A DNA stretch of 64,000 nt from Planctomycetia bacterium (GTDB lineage: Bacteria; Planctomycetota; Planctomycetia; Pirellulales; JACPPG01): the NCBI GenBank assembly GCA_016191115.1, contig JACPPG010000043.1, positions 62,001 through 126,000 on the forward strand, read 5' to 3'. The translations under genes and the position numbers were made by a program. Shown here piece by piece: positions 42,917 through 51,431 of this stretch (within the stretch, counting starts at the first letter, position 1; each line of letters opens with the position of its first letter). The notes under the pieces were generated by a model that was not told the origin of the DNA, made no database searches, and saw nothing but the letters and a program-made list of their open reading frames with translations.

Positions 42917-44056
42917 TCATTGCTGTGGCGGACACGACTCGTCGCCGCAGGGCGCGGTCGGCACGTACGGTGACGCGCCGGGCCCGACCACTTGGTGGTG
43001 GGTTGGCGGGCTGTAAAGCGCCGGGGGCGCGAGTACGCTTTCGGTGATGCACACGTGGCTGGCCGGCTTCGGATAGCTGAGGCCAGGCTTCTGCTTTACG
43101 TCGATCTTCACCTTCGCCACCGGCCCCGGAATGTGCATGTGCGTGTGATTGCGCATCACGTGTTTTTGCAGTCCGGCTGGGACGCCCAACGGGATGTGCG
43201 GCGGGCCAGGCAGGCCGATCGGCGTGCCGCTGATGGGCATGCCGTATTGCGGCGCCGTCACACCGGCCATTAGCATCGGTGGCACGTTGCTGCCGGGGCC
43301 ATCCGTTCTGCCGCTGCCGCCGCCACAGCCCAGAGGGCAGGGTCCGCCACCGCCAGGGCCGCCACCACCGCCGTACATCGGGCCGTAGCCGCCCGCGCCG
43401 TCTCCCTCGAGTCCCGGGACCTGCAAATCCTTGTTGCCGATGCGGATGATCGCCAGGATCGATCCACGGCGATCGGCTTCGACGATCGGATCGACGCCCG
43501 GGTCCAATTTCGTGCTGACCAATGTCTCAACGCCGGCCAGCGCCAGCTCCTGGAACTCGGCATCCGGAAGGTAGATCACCTTGGTGACGAAGTTGCCGCT
43601 GAGCACCTGGTCGAAGTCCTCATCGGTCAACTGATAGGGAATCGCGTTGTGCGCGAGATAGGCGTCGGTGCGGGGCAGGGTGGGGGCGATCTCCAAAGTG
43701 GGATACAGCTCCACGCCGGCGCGGCCGGGGATATTCGTGAGCTTCAACCGATAGATCGCGCCCTGCGGAAAGTTGTACCGGCCGGGCACGACCAAGGGGT
43801 CGGAGTCGAATGCGCCAGGCGCGCTTACGTCCCAAGCGACCATCATCCCTTCGGGCCCCACGAACGCGACTTGCGAAGTGGCGCCGGGCCACGGCATGAC
43901 AGAGCCGGCGCTGGGGATCATCACGCCGGGGCCAGGTCCGTCCACGCCCGGACCGGGATGCATGATCTGCTCGGCAGGCGGAAGGTTATGCGCGAGCGGC
44001 ACCTTGCAGCCCACAAGCGCAATCATCAGGCACACGAGAGCCATAGCGTACTTCAT
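42917..44056 (-). CDS. Gly/Pro-rich lipoprotein, first gene of the envelope operon
   Basis: 379 residues. Signal with lipobox LMIALVGC; Cys at 17. The conserved core (about 95-210) matches the next gene. The C-terminal half is low complexity: runs of Gly and Pro (GPMYGGGGGPGGGGPCPLGC), and His/Pro-rich segments, then a Cys-containing tail (CGDESCPPQQ). It begins the three-gene minus-strand operon (42917, 41939, 40752). Low-complexity C-terminus suggests surface exposure. Function unknown. Confidence 0.8.
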   Translation of the reverse strand: MKYAMALVCLMIALVGCKVPLAHNLPPAEQIMHPGPGVDGPGPGVMIPSAGSVMPWPGATSQVAFVGPEGMMVAWDVSAPGAFDSDPLVVPGRYNFPQGAIYRLKLTNIPGRAGVELYPTLEIAPTLPRTDAYLAHNAIPYQLTDEDFDQVLSGNFVTKVIYLPDAEFQELALAGVETLVSTKLDPGVDPIVEADRRGSILAIIRIGNKDLQVPGLEGDGAGGYGPMYGGGGGPGGGGPCPLGCGGGSGRTDGPGSNVPPMLMAGVTAPQYGMPISGTPIGLPGPPHIPLGVPAGLQKHVMRNHTHMHIPGPVAKVKIDVKQKPGLSYPKPASHVCITESVLAPPALYSPPTHHQVVGPGASPYVPTAPCGDESCPPQQ

Positions 44057-44360
44057 TGGTTTTCCCCCCTTGGATAACCCCGCGCGATCTTGGCGTCGCG
44101 TCCCTGGCAGCGGCCGGCGGGACGGGCTTTTGTCTGGTGTTTGAGTGTCGCCTCGACACGTGTTGATGGGTGTATTGACGTGGACCGGCCGCGCACGCGG
44201 ACCTACAATGCCCGGCCGCGCGAGCCGCTAGCGGTGCGGCGCCGCATCCACGGAGAGCGCCCCTACGAGGGCGCACCTGCGTCGCCGCGCATGGCACGTC
44301 TGAGTTGTAAGGTCGGCCTTGCATAACCAGAATCTTTGGCAAATCCGTTAAAACCCCACG
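44057..44360. other. divergent intergenic region
   Basis: 304 bases between the envelope operon (minus) and the LolA-like gene (plus); it must hold both promoters. TTGACG at 44174 and TACAAT at 44203 are 23 bases apart, too far for a normal sigma-70 promoter. I see no palindrome of the dispersed families and no ORF worth calling. Confidence 0.4.
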
Positions 44361-45281
44361 ATGAAGCACAGATTGCCCATCCTTCCGGGGATCGCGCTGG
44401 GCGTCGTCGTGGCCGTGGTGGCAGGGCTGCTGGCGGCCCGCACGCGCGCCGGCGGAGAAGCCGCGAGCGAGCCGCCTGCGACCGTTGCCGGGGTGGCGCC
44501 GGGCGACCTATTGCGGCGGGCGGCCGAGCAGCTAGCACGGCACGATTCGATCGCGACCAAGGTGCGCTTCCGTTCCAACCTCTTCGGCCAATCGCTTCAT
44601 GGCACCGGTCAGTTTCTGCAAGATCGCTACGCGTCGCGGCGGGTGCGCTTCGAGCTCAAGACCCAGCTCGGCGACAAGATCAGCAGTGTGCAGCAGGTCG
44701 CCGATGGCGAGGCGCTGTGGATCCGCCACACCACGCTGGCCGGCTCGCAGTTGACGCGCATCGACGTCCGCCGCGTCCTGGACGCCTTGGCGGTCCATGA
44801 CTCGACTCACCCCGCGGCGCAACCGGCGCAGCATCTGGCGCTCGGCGGGCTGCCGATGTTGATCGAGAGCCTCACCGGGTCGTTCGACTTTCCATCCGTC
44901 AAACCCGATCAGTTGGGACGCCTGAATGTGCTGGTTGTGACCGGGACGTGGAAGCCCGCGGCGCTGGCCAAGCTCGTGCCGGAGGAAAAAGAACGGATCG
45001 AGTCAGGCGCGGCGCTCGACCCGGACGCGTTGCCGGTCTACGTCCCCAGCCAGGTGCAGGTGTACTTGGGCCGGGACGACCTGTTCCCCTACAAGATCGA
45101 CTACCAGCGGAAGGTCACGTCCGCGATCTACGGCGACGAACTTCGGACGATGGCCAGCATCGAGTTCTTCGAGGTCCGACTCAACGCGCCGCTCGACCGC
45201 GTGCAATTCAGCTACCAGCCAGGCGACGCGATCCCGGTGGACGAGACCGAGAAGTTCATCCAACGCCTGCTGGGCGAGTGA
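44361..45281 (+). CDS. exported LolA-like beta protein
   Basis: 306 residues. N-terminal hydrophobic anchor/signal (about 8-26, ALGVVVAVVAGLLAA). The rest resembles the LolA/LolB half-barrel family in planctomycetes: LLRRAAEQLARHDSIATKVR, then RVRFELKTQLGDKISSVQQV with DGEALWI and later IYGDELRTMASIEFFEVRLN. Family members bind lipid or lipoprotein acyl chains in the periplasm. No LolB/C/E is nearby. A long inverted repeat follows the stop. Assignment is by overall pattern only. Confidence 0.6.
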   Translation: MKHRLPILPGIALGVVVAVVAGLLAARTRAGGEAASEPPATVAGVAPGDLLRRAAEQLARHDSIATKVRFRSNLFGQSLHGTGQFLQDRYASRRVRFELKTQLGDKISSVQQVADGEALWIRHTTLAGSQLTRIDVRRVLDALAVHDSTHPAAQPAQHLALGGLPMLIESLTGSFDFPSVKPDQLGRLNVLVVTGTWKPAALAKLVPEEKERIESGAALDPDALPVYVPSQVQVYLGRDDLFPYKIDYQRKVTSAIYGDELRTMASIEFFEVRLNAPLDRVQFSYQPGDAIPVDETEKFIQRLLGE

Positions 45282-45309
45282 GTCCGCTTATCTGCTCGCG
45301 AAAGGGGGG

Positions 45310-45400
45310 AAGGTGAACCACCAAGGCACGAAGAACACGAAGGAGGAATTCTGACTTACGTCTTCTTCTTCGTGCTCTTCGTGCCTTGGTGGTTCACCTT
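45310..45400. repeat. 33-bp inverted repeat (ACCACCAAGGCACGAAG type)
   Basis: Arms 45310-45342 (GGTGAACCACCAAGGCACGA core) and 45368-45400 match at 32 of 33 positions. Between convergent genes; probably a two-way terminator. Confidence 0.8.
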
Positions 45401-45416
45401 CACCGATCTTGCCGAC

Positions 45417-46112
45417 TCACCACGCGCTCAGATGAAATAGCGCGTTGAACGTCATCACCTCCACCGTGTCCTTCCGCAAGCGCAGCAGGCTCAACCCGCA
45501 GTTCGATGGCGACAGGCGGCGCGACTCCGCCAGCGGCATGCCCAACAGGTCGGCCACGCACGCGCGGATCACGATGCGATGCGTGCAGATCGCAATCGAG
45601 TGGCCCAGGTGGCCGCGCATGAGCCGCTCGATGGCCGGCCGAGCCCGGTCGCGCATTTGTGTGATGCTCTCGCCGCCACCGTAGCCGTGCAGGTCGGGCC
45701 GCGCGATGAATTGACGGTACGCCTCGTGGTCGCGGGCTTCGATTTCCGGCCACGTCAGGCCCTCCCACCGGCCCAAGTCGGCCTCGATCAATTCCTCGAC
45801 CGCTGTGACGGCAAGTCCATGCGGCTCGCCGATCGCATTGGCCGTCTCGAGCGCCCGTCTCATGGGGCTTGAGTACACCGCGTCCAGGCGGCTTTCGGCA
45901 AGGAATTGGCCGGTCTCGTGCGCTTGCCTGCGACCACTTTCCGACAACGAGTCATCGGTGCCGCGTCCTTGCATGCGGACCGGCTTCGCGCTGCTCGCGT
46001 CGGTTGCGCCGTGACGCACCAAGTACGCGTAGCACACGTCCGCGGCAGGGGAGGGGGGCAGGGGAGTGGCGGCGGTCGTCTCTTGGCTCATCGAAGGAAC
46101 GTGGAAAGGCAT
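45417..46112 (-). CDS. histidine phosphatase (phosphoglycerate mutase-like)
   Basis: 231 residues. The phosphohistidine motif is LVRHGATD at about 32-39, the second conserved Arg lies in SSPMRRALETANAI, and ICTHRIVIRACVADLLG carries the second catalytic His. Length and layout fit small alpha-ribazole phosphatase/phosphoglycerate mutase-like enzymes; substrate unknown. Two ATGs (46112 and 46091) are both reasonable starts. It is 12 bases downstream of pdxA, so co-transcribed. Confidence 0.88.
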   Translation of the reverse strand: MPFHVPSMSQETTAATPLPPSPAADVCYAYLVRHGATDASSAKPVRMQGRGTDDSLSESGRRQAHETGQFLAESRLDAVYSSPMRRALETANAIGEPHGLAVTAVEELIEADLGRWEGLTWPEIEARDHEAYRQFIARPDLHGYGGGESITQMRDRARPAIERLMRGHLGHSIAICTHRIVIRACVADLLGMPLAESRRLSPSNCGLSLLRLRKDTVEVMTFNALFHLSAW

Positions 46113-46124
46113 CGCAATGTCAGG

Positions 46125-47183
46125 TCACGTCGACGGGCTCGTCGTCGATAGTTGCCGCCGCGGCACGCCGCGCCGCGCCAGTTCGCTGGCCACGCGGATC
46201 GCTTCGATCATGCTCGTCGGTCGGGCCCGGCCTTGCCAGGCGATGTCGAACGCCGTTCCGTGCGCGACGCTCGTGCGGATGATCGGCAGCCCCAGCGTCA
46301 CGTTCACCGCGCGGTGCATGCCCAAGAGCTTAAGCGCGATGTGTCCCTGGTCGTGGTACATGGCCACGACGGCGTCGAACGCGCCGTCCCGCGCGCGGGC
46401 CATGAGCGCGTCGGCAGGGTAGGGGCCGGACGCGTCGAGCCCCGCCGCCCGCGCCGCTTGGACCGCGGGCTCGATCGTGGTCGATTCCTCGCGCCCGAAC
46501 AAGCCGGACTCGCCGCCGTGTGGATTAAGCGCGCAGACGCCGATCCGCGGCGCGCGATCCACGAGTCGGCGCATCGCCGTGTCGGCCAGCCTGATCTTCG
46601 CGAGCACGCCCTCGGTCGTCAGCGCCGCCAGTGCATCGCGCAGCGCCACGTGCAGCGTGACGTGGACCACGCCCAGCCCGGCCGCGCCGCGAACCTGCTC
46701 GTTTGGGCCGAGATAGAGCATCATGGCGAAGTCGTCGACGCCGCATAGCTCTGCCAGTAGCTCGGTGTGGCCCGGGTAGTGGTGCCCGGCCTGCCACAGG
46801 GCCGCCTTGTGCAAGGGGGCGGTGGTGATCGCATCGACACGTCCATCAAGCGCCAGCCGCGCGGCGGCCACGAGCGCGTCGTAAGCGGTTTGCCCACCCC
46901 GCGCATCGATCCTGGCGGGTGGAACGTCGACGGCGTCATCCCGGCAAGCCGTCAGGCAGGGAACGACGCCCAGCGTCGGGGCCGCCTCTTCAGGCGTAGC
47001 GATCTCGTGAACCTTGACGTTGTGCCCCAATAGCGTCGCCGCGCGGCGCAGTATCTCGGGATGGCCGACCACGAACGGCCGGCACCACTGGTGGACCTGC
47101 GGATGTTGCCAGGCGCCCAGGATGACTTCCGGTCCAATCCCGGCCGGATCGCCCAATGTCAGCGCTACGAGAGGTTGGGGCAT
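46125..47183 (-). CDS. pdxA: 4-hydroxythreonine-4-phosphate dehydrogenase
   Basis: 352 residues. The start LTLGDPAGIGPEVIL is characteristic of PdxA. Metal ligand regions: LWQAGHHYPGHTELLAELCG, the central His near VHVTLHVALRDALAAL, and MYHDQGHIALKLLGMHRAVN, then LPIIRTSVAHGTAFDIA. The enzyme oxidises 4-hydroxy-L-threonine phosphate in the DXP-dependent vitamin B6 pathway; the PdxA2 branch acting on threonate phosphate is a possible alternative. pdxJ is not in view. Confidence 0.94.
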   Translation of the reverse strand: MPQPLVALTLGDPAGIGPEVILGAWQHPQVHQWCRPFVVGHPEILRRAATLLGHNVKVHEIATPEEAAPTLGVVPCLTACRDDAVDVPPARIDARGGQTAYDALVAAARLALDGRVDAITTAPLHKAALWQAGHHYPGHTELLAELCGVDDFAMMLYLGPNEQVRGAAGLGVVHVTLHVALRDALAALTTEGVLAKIRLADTAMRRLVDRAPRIGVCALNPHGGESGLFGREESTTIEPAVQAARAAGLDASGPYPADALMARARDGAFDAVVAMYHDQGHIALKLLGMHRAVNVTLGLPIIRTSVAHGTAFDIAWQGRARPTSMIEAIRVASELARRGVPRRQLSTTSPST

Positions 47184-47268
47184 AGCAACTGGATTCTACT
47201 CAGCAGGTTGGGGGTGAGAAAGCGGGTGAGCATCCGGTTAGAATGTGTCGATCGACCAAAGGGAACAC

Positions 47269-47970
47269 ATGCAACCTGACCAGCTCGAGCGACAGAGCCT
47301 GGAGCGCCACGGCGCCGCCGCAGCGAGCCCGCTGGCGCGAATTGACCCGCGCGTGAAGTTGGCCGTCGCCGTCGCGCTTCTGATCGCCACGAGCGTGACG
47401 CAGCCGTGGTGGTTCCCGGTTGCCCTGGGCGTCCCGCTGAGCCTTGTACACGTCGCCGTCGCCGCTGCCGTGGTCGCGGCCGCCTGGTCAGCGCGGCTCG
47501 CGTGGAACGATCTGGCCCGCCGGTTGGCGCTCTTTGCAATTCCGCTTGCGATCATCGGTCTGTCGATCCCGCTGTCAAGCGGCCGCGCTGGCTGGCCGAT
47601 CATGGCCGGCGTGCTGGCCAAGGGGCTCTTGTCCTTCGCGATCGTGATCGTGCTCGTCCATTCGACCGGATTCGACCGATTGCTGGTCGCGTTCCGGCAA
47701 TTGGGCGCGCCGAAGCTGCTCGTGGCCATGCTCGCCTCGATGTACCGGTATCTGTTCGTGCTATTGGAGGAGCTGGAGCGGATGCGCCGGGCGCGCCGCG
47801 CGCGAACCTTCACGCGCGACGCGGTTCTCTCGCCCACCGCGCTAAAGTCGGGCGCCGGCCTGATCGGCATGCTGTTGGTCCGCGCGAGCGACCGGGCCGA
47901 GCGCGTTCATGCCGCCATGCTCGCGCGCGGGTTCGATGGCGAGGTCCGCACACTCGACGAGGCCCCGTAG
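47269..47970 (+). CDS. cbiQ: ECF transporter transmembrane (T) component
   Basis: 233 residues from the ATG at 47269 with AAGGGAAC upstream (a GTG at 47245 is the alternative). Hydrophobic helices (SVTQPWWFPVALGVPLSLVH, FAIPLAIIGLSIPLSS, GVLAKGLLSFAIVIVLVHST) and the cytosolic coupling helices with the Ala-Arg-Gly motifs ERMRRARRARTF and AMLARGFDG identify CbiQ/EcfT. It pairs with the ATPase 12 bases downstream. A substrate-binding (S) subunit such as CbiM/N or BioY is missing from the neighbourhood. Confidence 0.9.
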   Translation: MQPDQLERQSLERHGAAAASPLARIDPRVKLAVAVALLIATSVTQPWWFPVALGVPLSLVHVAVAAAVVAAAWSARLAWNDLARRLALFAIPLAIIGLSIPLSSGRAGWPIMAGVLAKGLLSFAIVIVLVHSTGFDRLLVAFRQLGAPKLLVAMLASMYRYLFVLLEELERMRRARRARTFTRDAVLSPTALKSGAGLIGMLLVRASDRAERVHAAMLARGFDGEVRTLDEAP

Positions 47971-47982
47971 CCCACGCTTGCC

Positions 47983-48768
47983 ATGCCGCTAGTCGAGATT
48001 CGCAACCTGAGCTATCGTTACCCCGACGGCGTGCTTGCGCTCTCCGACGTCAGCTTCGCCGTCGATGAAGGGGAATGCGTCGGTCTGGTCGGACCCAACG
48101 GCGCCGGAAAGTCGACCCTCTTGTGGCATCTCAACGGGCTGTTGCCCGAGCGGCTGCGGGAGGGGCCGCGGTGGTCGAGCGAGGGGAACCATCAGGCCAA
48201 CTCGCACGCGGGCGTGCTTCGCGTCGCGGACATGGAACTATCGGCCGACAACTTGCCCGCCGTGCGCCGCGCGGTGGGCCTGGTGTTTCAGGACCCGGAC
48301 GATCAGCTCTTCGGCACGACGGTCCGCGAGGACGTCGCGTTCGGGCCGCTGAACCTTGGCCTCTCGGCCGACGAGGTGCGGTTGCGCGTTGACGCGGCGC
48401 TGGCCGTGGTGGGCCTGTCGAATGTCGCCGAGCGATTGCCGCACCACTTGAGCGTCGGCGAGCGGAAGCGTGCTTGCCTGGCGGGCGTGTTGGCCTGCCG
48501 CCCGCGGCTCTTGGCGCTCGACGAGCCGACGGCGAACCTCGACCCCCGTGCCCGCCGGCAGTTGATCCGCATGCTCACCCAGCTCGACTGCGCGAAGCTG
48601 ATCGCCAGCCACGACTTGGAGATGATCCTGGAAATCTGCCCGCGCGTGATCCTCCTGGACGAGGGGCGGGTGCGCGCGGACGACCCGACCGAGAGCATCT
48701 TGCGCGACGAGCCGCTGCTGTTGGCGCACGGCCTGGAGCTGCCCGCCAGCCTGTGGCACGGCCGGTGA
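47983..48768 (+). CDS. cbiO: ECF transporter ATPase (A) component
   Basis: 261 residues. Walker A GPNGAGKST, Q-loop FQDPDDQLFG, signature LSVGERKRACLAGVLA, Walker B LLALDEPTANLDP, and switch His in IASHDLEMIL. The Q-loop with DDQLF is typical of CbiO/EcfA. Twelve bases after cbiQ. The complex would import cobalt, nickel or a vitamin, depending on the absent S subunit. Confidence 0.93.
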   Translation: MPLVEIRNLSYRYPDGVLALSDVSFAVDEGECVGLVGPNGAGKSTLLWHLNGLLPERLREGPRWSSEGNHQANSHAGVLRVADMELSADNLPAVRRAVGLVFQDPDDQLFGTTVREDVAFGPLNLGLSADEVRLRVDAALAVVGLSNVAERLPHHLSVGERKRACLAGVLACRPRLLALDEPTANLDPRARRQLIRMLTQLDCAKLIASHDLEMILEICPRVILLDEGRVRADDPTESILRDEPLLLAHGLELPASLWHGR

Positions 48769-48795
48769 CGAGCATGAGCCTGGTTGAACGGTGGC

Positions 48796-48905
48796 GTGTG
48801 CCACGGCTTGACCCGACGGGGCAAGCCGTGCTGAGTCGAGGCAACCGTCAGCAAACGTGGCGACGTCCATCGCCGCTTCGCACGGCTTCTGCGAAGCCGT
48901 GGCAC
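48796..48905. repeat. repeat-rich gap (GCCACGGCTT type palindromes)
   Basis: GTGTGCCACGGCTTGACCCG (48796-48815) and a later inverted CACGGCTTCTGCGAAGCCGT (48881-48900) form two hairpins. Located downstream of cbiO, so they may terminate its transcript. Confidence 0.6.
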
Positions 48906-48949
48906 GCATGTGGACGGTAGAATGATGTCGGATAGCGAAAACTATTGAC

Positions 48950-49534
48950 TTGTGGAGCACCTCACCCTTGGCCCGCATCATTCAAGTTCTGGCATCCTTC
49001 GCGGTGGCGTTTGTGTTGGCCACGCTGCTGTTGGGTTTCGCCTTGCGCAGCGTGGACATCCGCGATCCGCGCGATGCGACCGCGCAGCGGTGGGCCACCG
49101 TCCACCGGCTGTCGGGCGTGGCCGCCGCGCTCTCGGTGGTGCTCGTCAACAGCATCGTGGTCACCTACTTCGTGGGCACGGGCCGATGGTGTCGCGAGGT
49201 GGCCGAGGCCTACAACCTGGTCCCGACGTTCGTCGCCCGCAGCACGGCCATCAAGCGGCGGACGTTTCCGCTGGCGGTCGCCAGCATGCTCGTGGCGGTG
49301 ACGATCGTGGCGCTGGGCGGGGCAGGGGACCCGGCGGGCACGTTCCGCGCCGCGCCGCCGCCGGGATTGACGTGGGCCAATTTGCACTTCCTGGCCGCGG
49401 CGCTGGGGATTTGCTTTTTTGCCTGGGCCTCGTACGTCGAAGTCCAGAATATCGCCGCGCATCACGGTGTGATCACGGAAGTGATGGAAGAAGTGACGCG
49501 CATCCGCCGAGAGCGGGGACTGGAAGAGTGCTAA
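48950..49534 (+). CDS. polytopic membrane protein of unknown function
   Basis: 194 residues if the TTG at 48950 is used; a second TTG at 48968 with GGAG about ten bases upstream is the other candidate. Helices are visible at about 10-31 (VLASFAVAFVLATLLLGFAL), 53-74, 105-122 and 140-160. There is no known motif; the cytosolic end is a helix (VITEVMEEVTRIRRERGLEE). The pattern of conserved Trp, His and Asn residues near membrane ends does not allow a family call. Confidence 0.65.
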   Translation: MWSTSPLARIIQVLASFAVAFVLATLLLGFALRSVDIRDPRDATAQRWATVHRLSGVAAALSVVLVNSIVVTYFVGTGRWCREVAEAYNLVPTFVARSTAIKRRTFPLAVASMLVAVTIVALGGAGDPAGTFRAAPPPGLTWANLHFLAAALGICFFAWASYVEVQNIAAHHGVITEVMEEVTRIRRERGLEEC

Positions 49535-49626
49535 GCCCCAAGGGTGCTCAAGATTTGCCGGCCCGGTGCGGGAGTTTTTTTTCCACGCTGTCCACAAATC
49601 GCGGTCCACCGTCCACCCCCCGGTCT

Positions 49627-50523
49627 TCACCGACCACTGTCCACTGACCGCTGTCCACCATGTTCGTGCCCGTGATGCGCCGACTCCACCAGCACGATGG
49701 CTGCCGTGAGTCCCAGCCCCAATAGCAGCGCGGCCGACAGCTTCAGGCGGTCGTGGGCGTGAAACTGCAGCTCCGGCAAGAGGTCGCTCGTCGAGATGCA
49801 GAGAAACGTGCCGGCGGCGAAGGCCAAGGCCGGCCCGACGATCTGCCCCTCCGCGACGCCGGCCTGGCCGACCCCGGCCAGAAACAAAAGCACGCCGACC
49901 GGCACCGCCAGGGCATAGAGCAAGTTGACGACGTGCTGCGTGCGGAGCGGTTCGCCCGTCACCGTCATGAGCGTGCTGAGCGTGAGGGAGTCAAACGGCT
50001 TGTGCAACGCCACGACCAGGAACACCGCCAGACCGGCCAGGGCCGTTTGCCCGCCCGTATCGCTTTCAGCGGCGACGCTGGCGGCCAGCGCCATGCCGTC
50101 GGTCGCGCTGTGCAGCGCCAGGCCCACGAGCGCGGCTCGCCATCCATGCCGCGATTCACCGGGTGCGTGATGGTGGTGGGCGGCATCGGCTTCGTGTTTG
50201 TGGCCATGATCCTCGCCGTGTTTTTGCGTGTCCGGCGCGCCGGGGGCGTCGTGGTGGTGGAAGTGGAACACGCGCTCGATGAAGAACATCGCCAGAAAGC
50301 CCGCCAACAGCCACCACACGCACGGGTAAATGGCGCCCAGTTCGAGATAGGCGTGCGGCAACAGGTGCAACAGCCCCACGCCCAGCATGGCCCCGCCGAC
50401 GAAGCTCATGGCCAGTTGCAGCCGCGTGTGCGACAGGCGCAAGAGCATCGGCAGCCACCCGCCGGCAAGCGACGCGGCCGCGATGACAAGACAGTAAACG
50501 ATCAACAGCACGGTCTGACTCAC
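49627..50523 (-). CDS. ZIP-family divalent metal transporter
   Basis: 298 residues from a GTG at 50523, preceded by AAAGGGC. Eight-helix ZIP layout with the binuclear-site motifs HSATDGMALAAS in TM4 and HKPFDSLTLSTLM in TM5, and a His-rich cytosolic loop between TM3 and TM4 (HGHKHEADAAHHHHAPGESR). It likely moves zinc or iron into the cytoplasm. The TM5 motif has Asp where many ZIPs have Glu. The last residues (GGQRSVDSGR) come from a repeat-like tract (TCCACTGACCGCTGTCCACC). Confidence 0.9.
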   Translation of the reverse strand: MSQTVLLIVYCLVIAAASLAGGWLPMLLRLSHTRLQLAMSFVGGAMLGVGLLHLLPHAYLELGAIYPCVWWLLAGFLAMFFIERVFHFHHHDAPGAPDTQKHGEDHGHKHEADAAHHHHAPGESRHGWRAALVGLALHSATDGMALAASVAAESDTGGQTALAGLAVFLVVALHKPFDSLTLSTLMTVTGEPLRTQHVVNLLYALAVPVGVLLFLAGVGQAGVAEGQIVGPALAFAAGTFLCISTSDLLPELQFHAHDRLKLSAALLLGLGLTAAIVLVESAHHGHEHGGQRSVDSGR

Positions 50524-50656
50524 GCCCTTTGCGCTCCCGGCGGCAGAATGGTTCGCGGAGTATGGCAGGCAGCCGGAAATTCGACAAGCGGCCGGAATAG
50601 TAGGCAGTCGGCAGCCAAGGAAAGGAGCCGTATGCACGGATCGCTCAATTACCGAG

Positions 50657-50690
50657 AAAGCGAGCCGCCGGGTTTATCCCGGCGGTTCGG
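50657..50690. repeat. palindromic repeat (CCGCCGGGTTTATCCCGGCGG type)
   Basis: AAGCGAGCCGCCGGGTTTAT then CCCGGCGGTTCGGG. A second copy lies at 52299-52328. It sits upstream of the dtd gene. Confidence 0.7.
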
Positions 50691-50787
50691 GCGACCAGCC
50701 GTGGGGATTGCTCGCCACGGACGCGTCGCGTAGCTTTCGTGCTTCGGTCGTGCGTGCTTTGTTTTGTCATTCGACATTTCCGTGCCT

Positions 50788-51234
50788 ATGCGAGCCTGCA
50801 TTCAGCGCGTCGGTGAGGCGCACGTTACCGTGGATGATGAGGTCATCGGCCGCATCGGCCGCGGGCTGGTCGTGTTGTTGGGCGTCGCCCAGGACGACGC
50901 GGAGGAAGATGCCGCCGCGCTGGCCGACAAAATCGTGGCCCTGCGCATCTTCGACGACGCGGCCGGCAAGATGAACCTGGCGCTCGCGGACGTCGCCGGC
51001 CGGATGCTGGTCGTCAGCCAGTTCACGCTGTTGGCCGACACGAGCCGCGGCCGCCGGCCCAGCTTCATCGCCGCCGCCCCGCCCGCGCTGGCCGAGAAGC
51101 TTTATGAGCAATTCGTCGCCAAGGTCCGCGCTCGCGGCATTGAAGTGGCCACCGGACGCTTCCGCGCGCACATGCACGTCGCGTTAGTGAACGACGGCCC
51201 AGTGACGCTGGTGCTCGACACGCGCGCCGGATGA
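50788..51234 (+). CDS. dtd: D-aminoacyl-tRNA deacylase
   Basis: 148 residues from the ATG at 50788. The start [20 protein letters not shown] is typical, and the active-site motifs [17 protein letters not shown] and [12 protein letters not shown] (Gly-cis-Pro) are present. The homodimer removes D-amino acids wrongly attached to tRNA. Length is normal. No functional neighbour. Confidence 0.95.
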   Translation: MRACIQRVGEAHVTVDDEVIGRIGRGLVVLLGVAQDDAEEDAAALADKIVALRIFDDAAGKMNLALADVAGRMLVVSQFTLLADTSRGRRPSFIAAAPPALAEKLYEQFVAKVRARGIEVATGRFRAHMHVALVNDGPVTLVLDTRAG

Positions 51235-51246
51235 TTCACAGATTAC

Positions 51247-51420
51247 TCACCGTGGAGACACGGAGGCATGGAGAAGAAAGAAAAGAGCCACGGATGCACG
51301 CGGATGAACCCGGATCACAAAGGATTGCTTTGTTTGAAAAGCATCCGCGTTCATCCGCGCAAATCGGCGGCTCTCTTCCTTCATCTTTCCCTTTTCTCTC
51401 CGTGCCTCCGTGCCTCCGTA
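51247..51420. repeat. long dispersed inverted repeat (ACACGGAGGCA / CCACGGATG type)
   Basis: Left part GTGGAGACACGGAGGCATGG with GAGCCACGGATGCACGCGGA; right part GCATCCGCGTTCATCCGCGC with CTCTCCGTGCCTCCGTGCCT. Together they make an imperfect long stem between dtd and the convergent YdjM-like gene. Sequences of this kind are familiar to me as dispersed repeats in several phyla (recollection, not a search). Confidence 0.75.
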
Positions 51421-51431
51421 GTGAGTCCGCG

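Noticed and set aside
44174..44208. TTGACG and TACAAT as a promoter
   Set aside because: Spacing of 23 bases is too long for sigma-70; not supported further.
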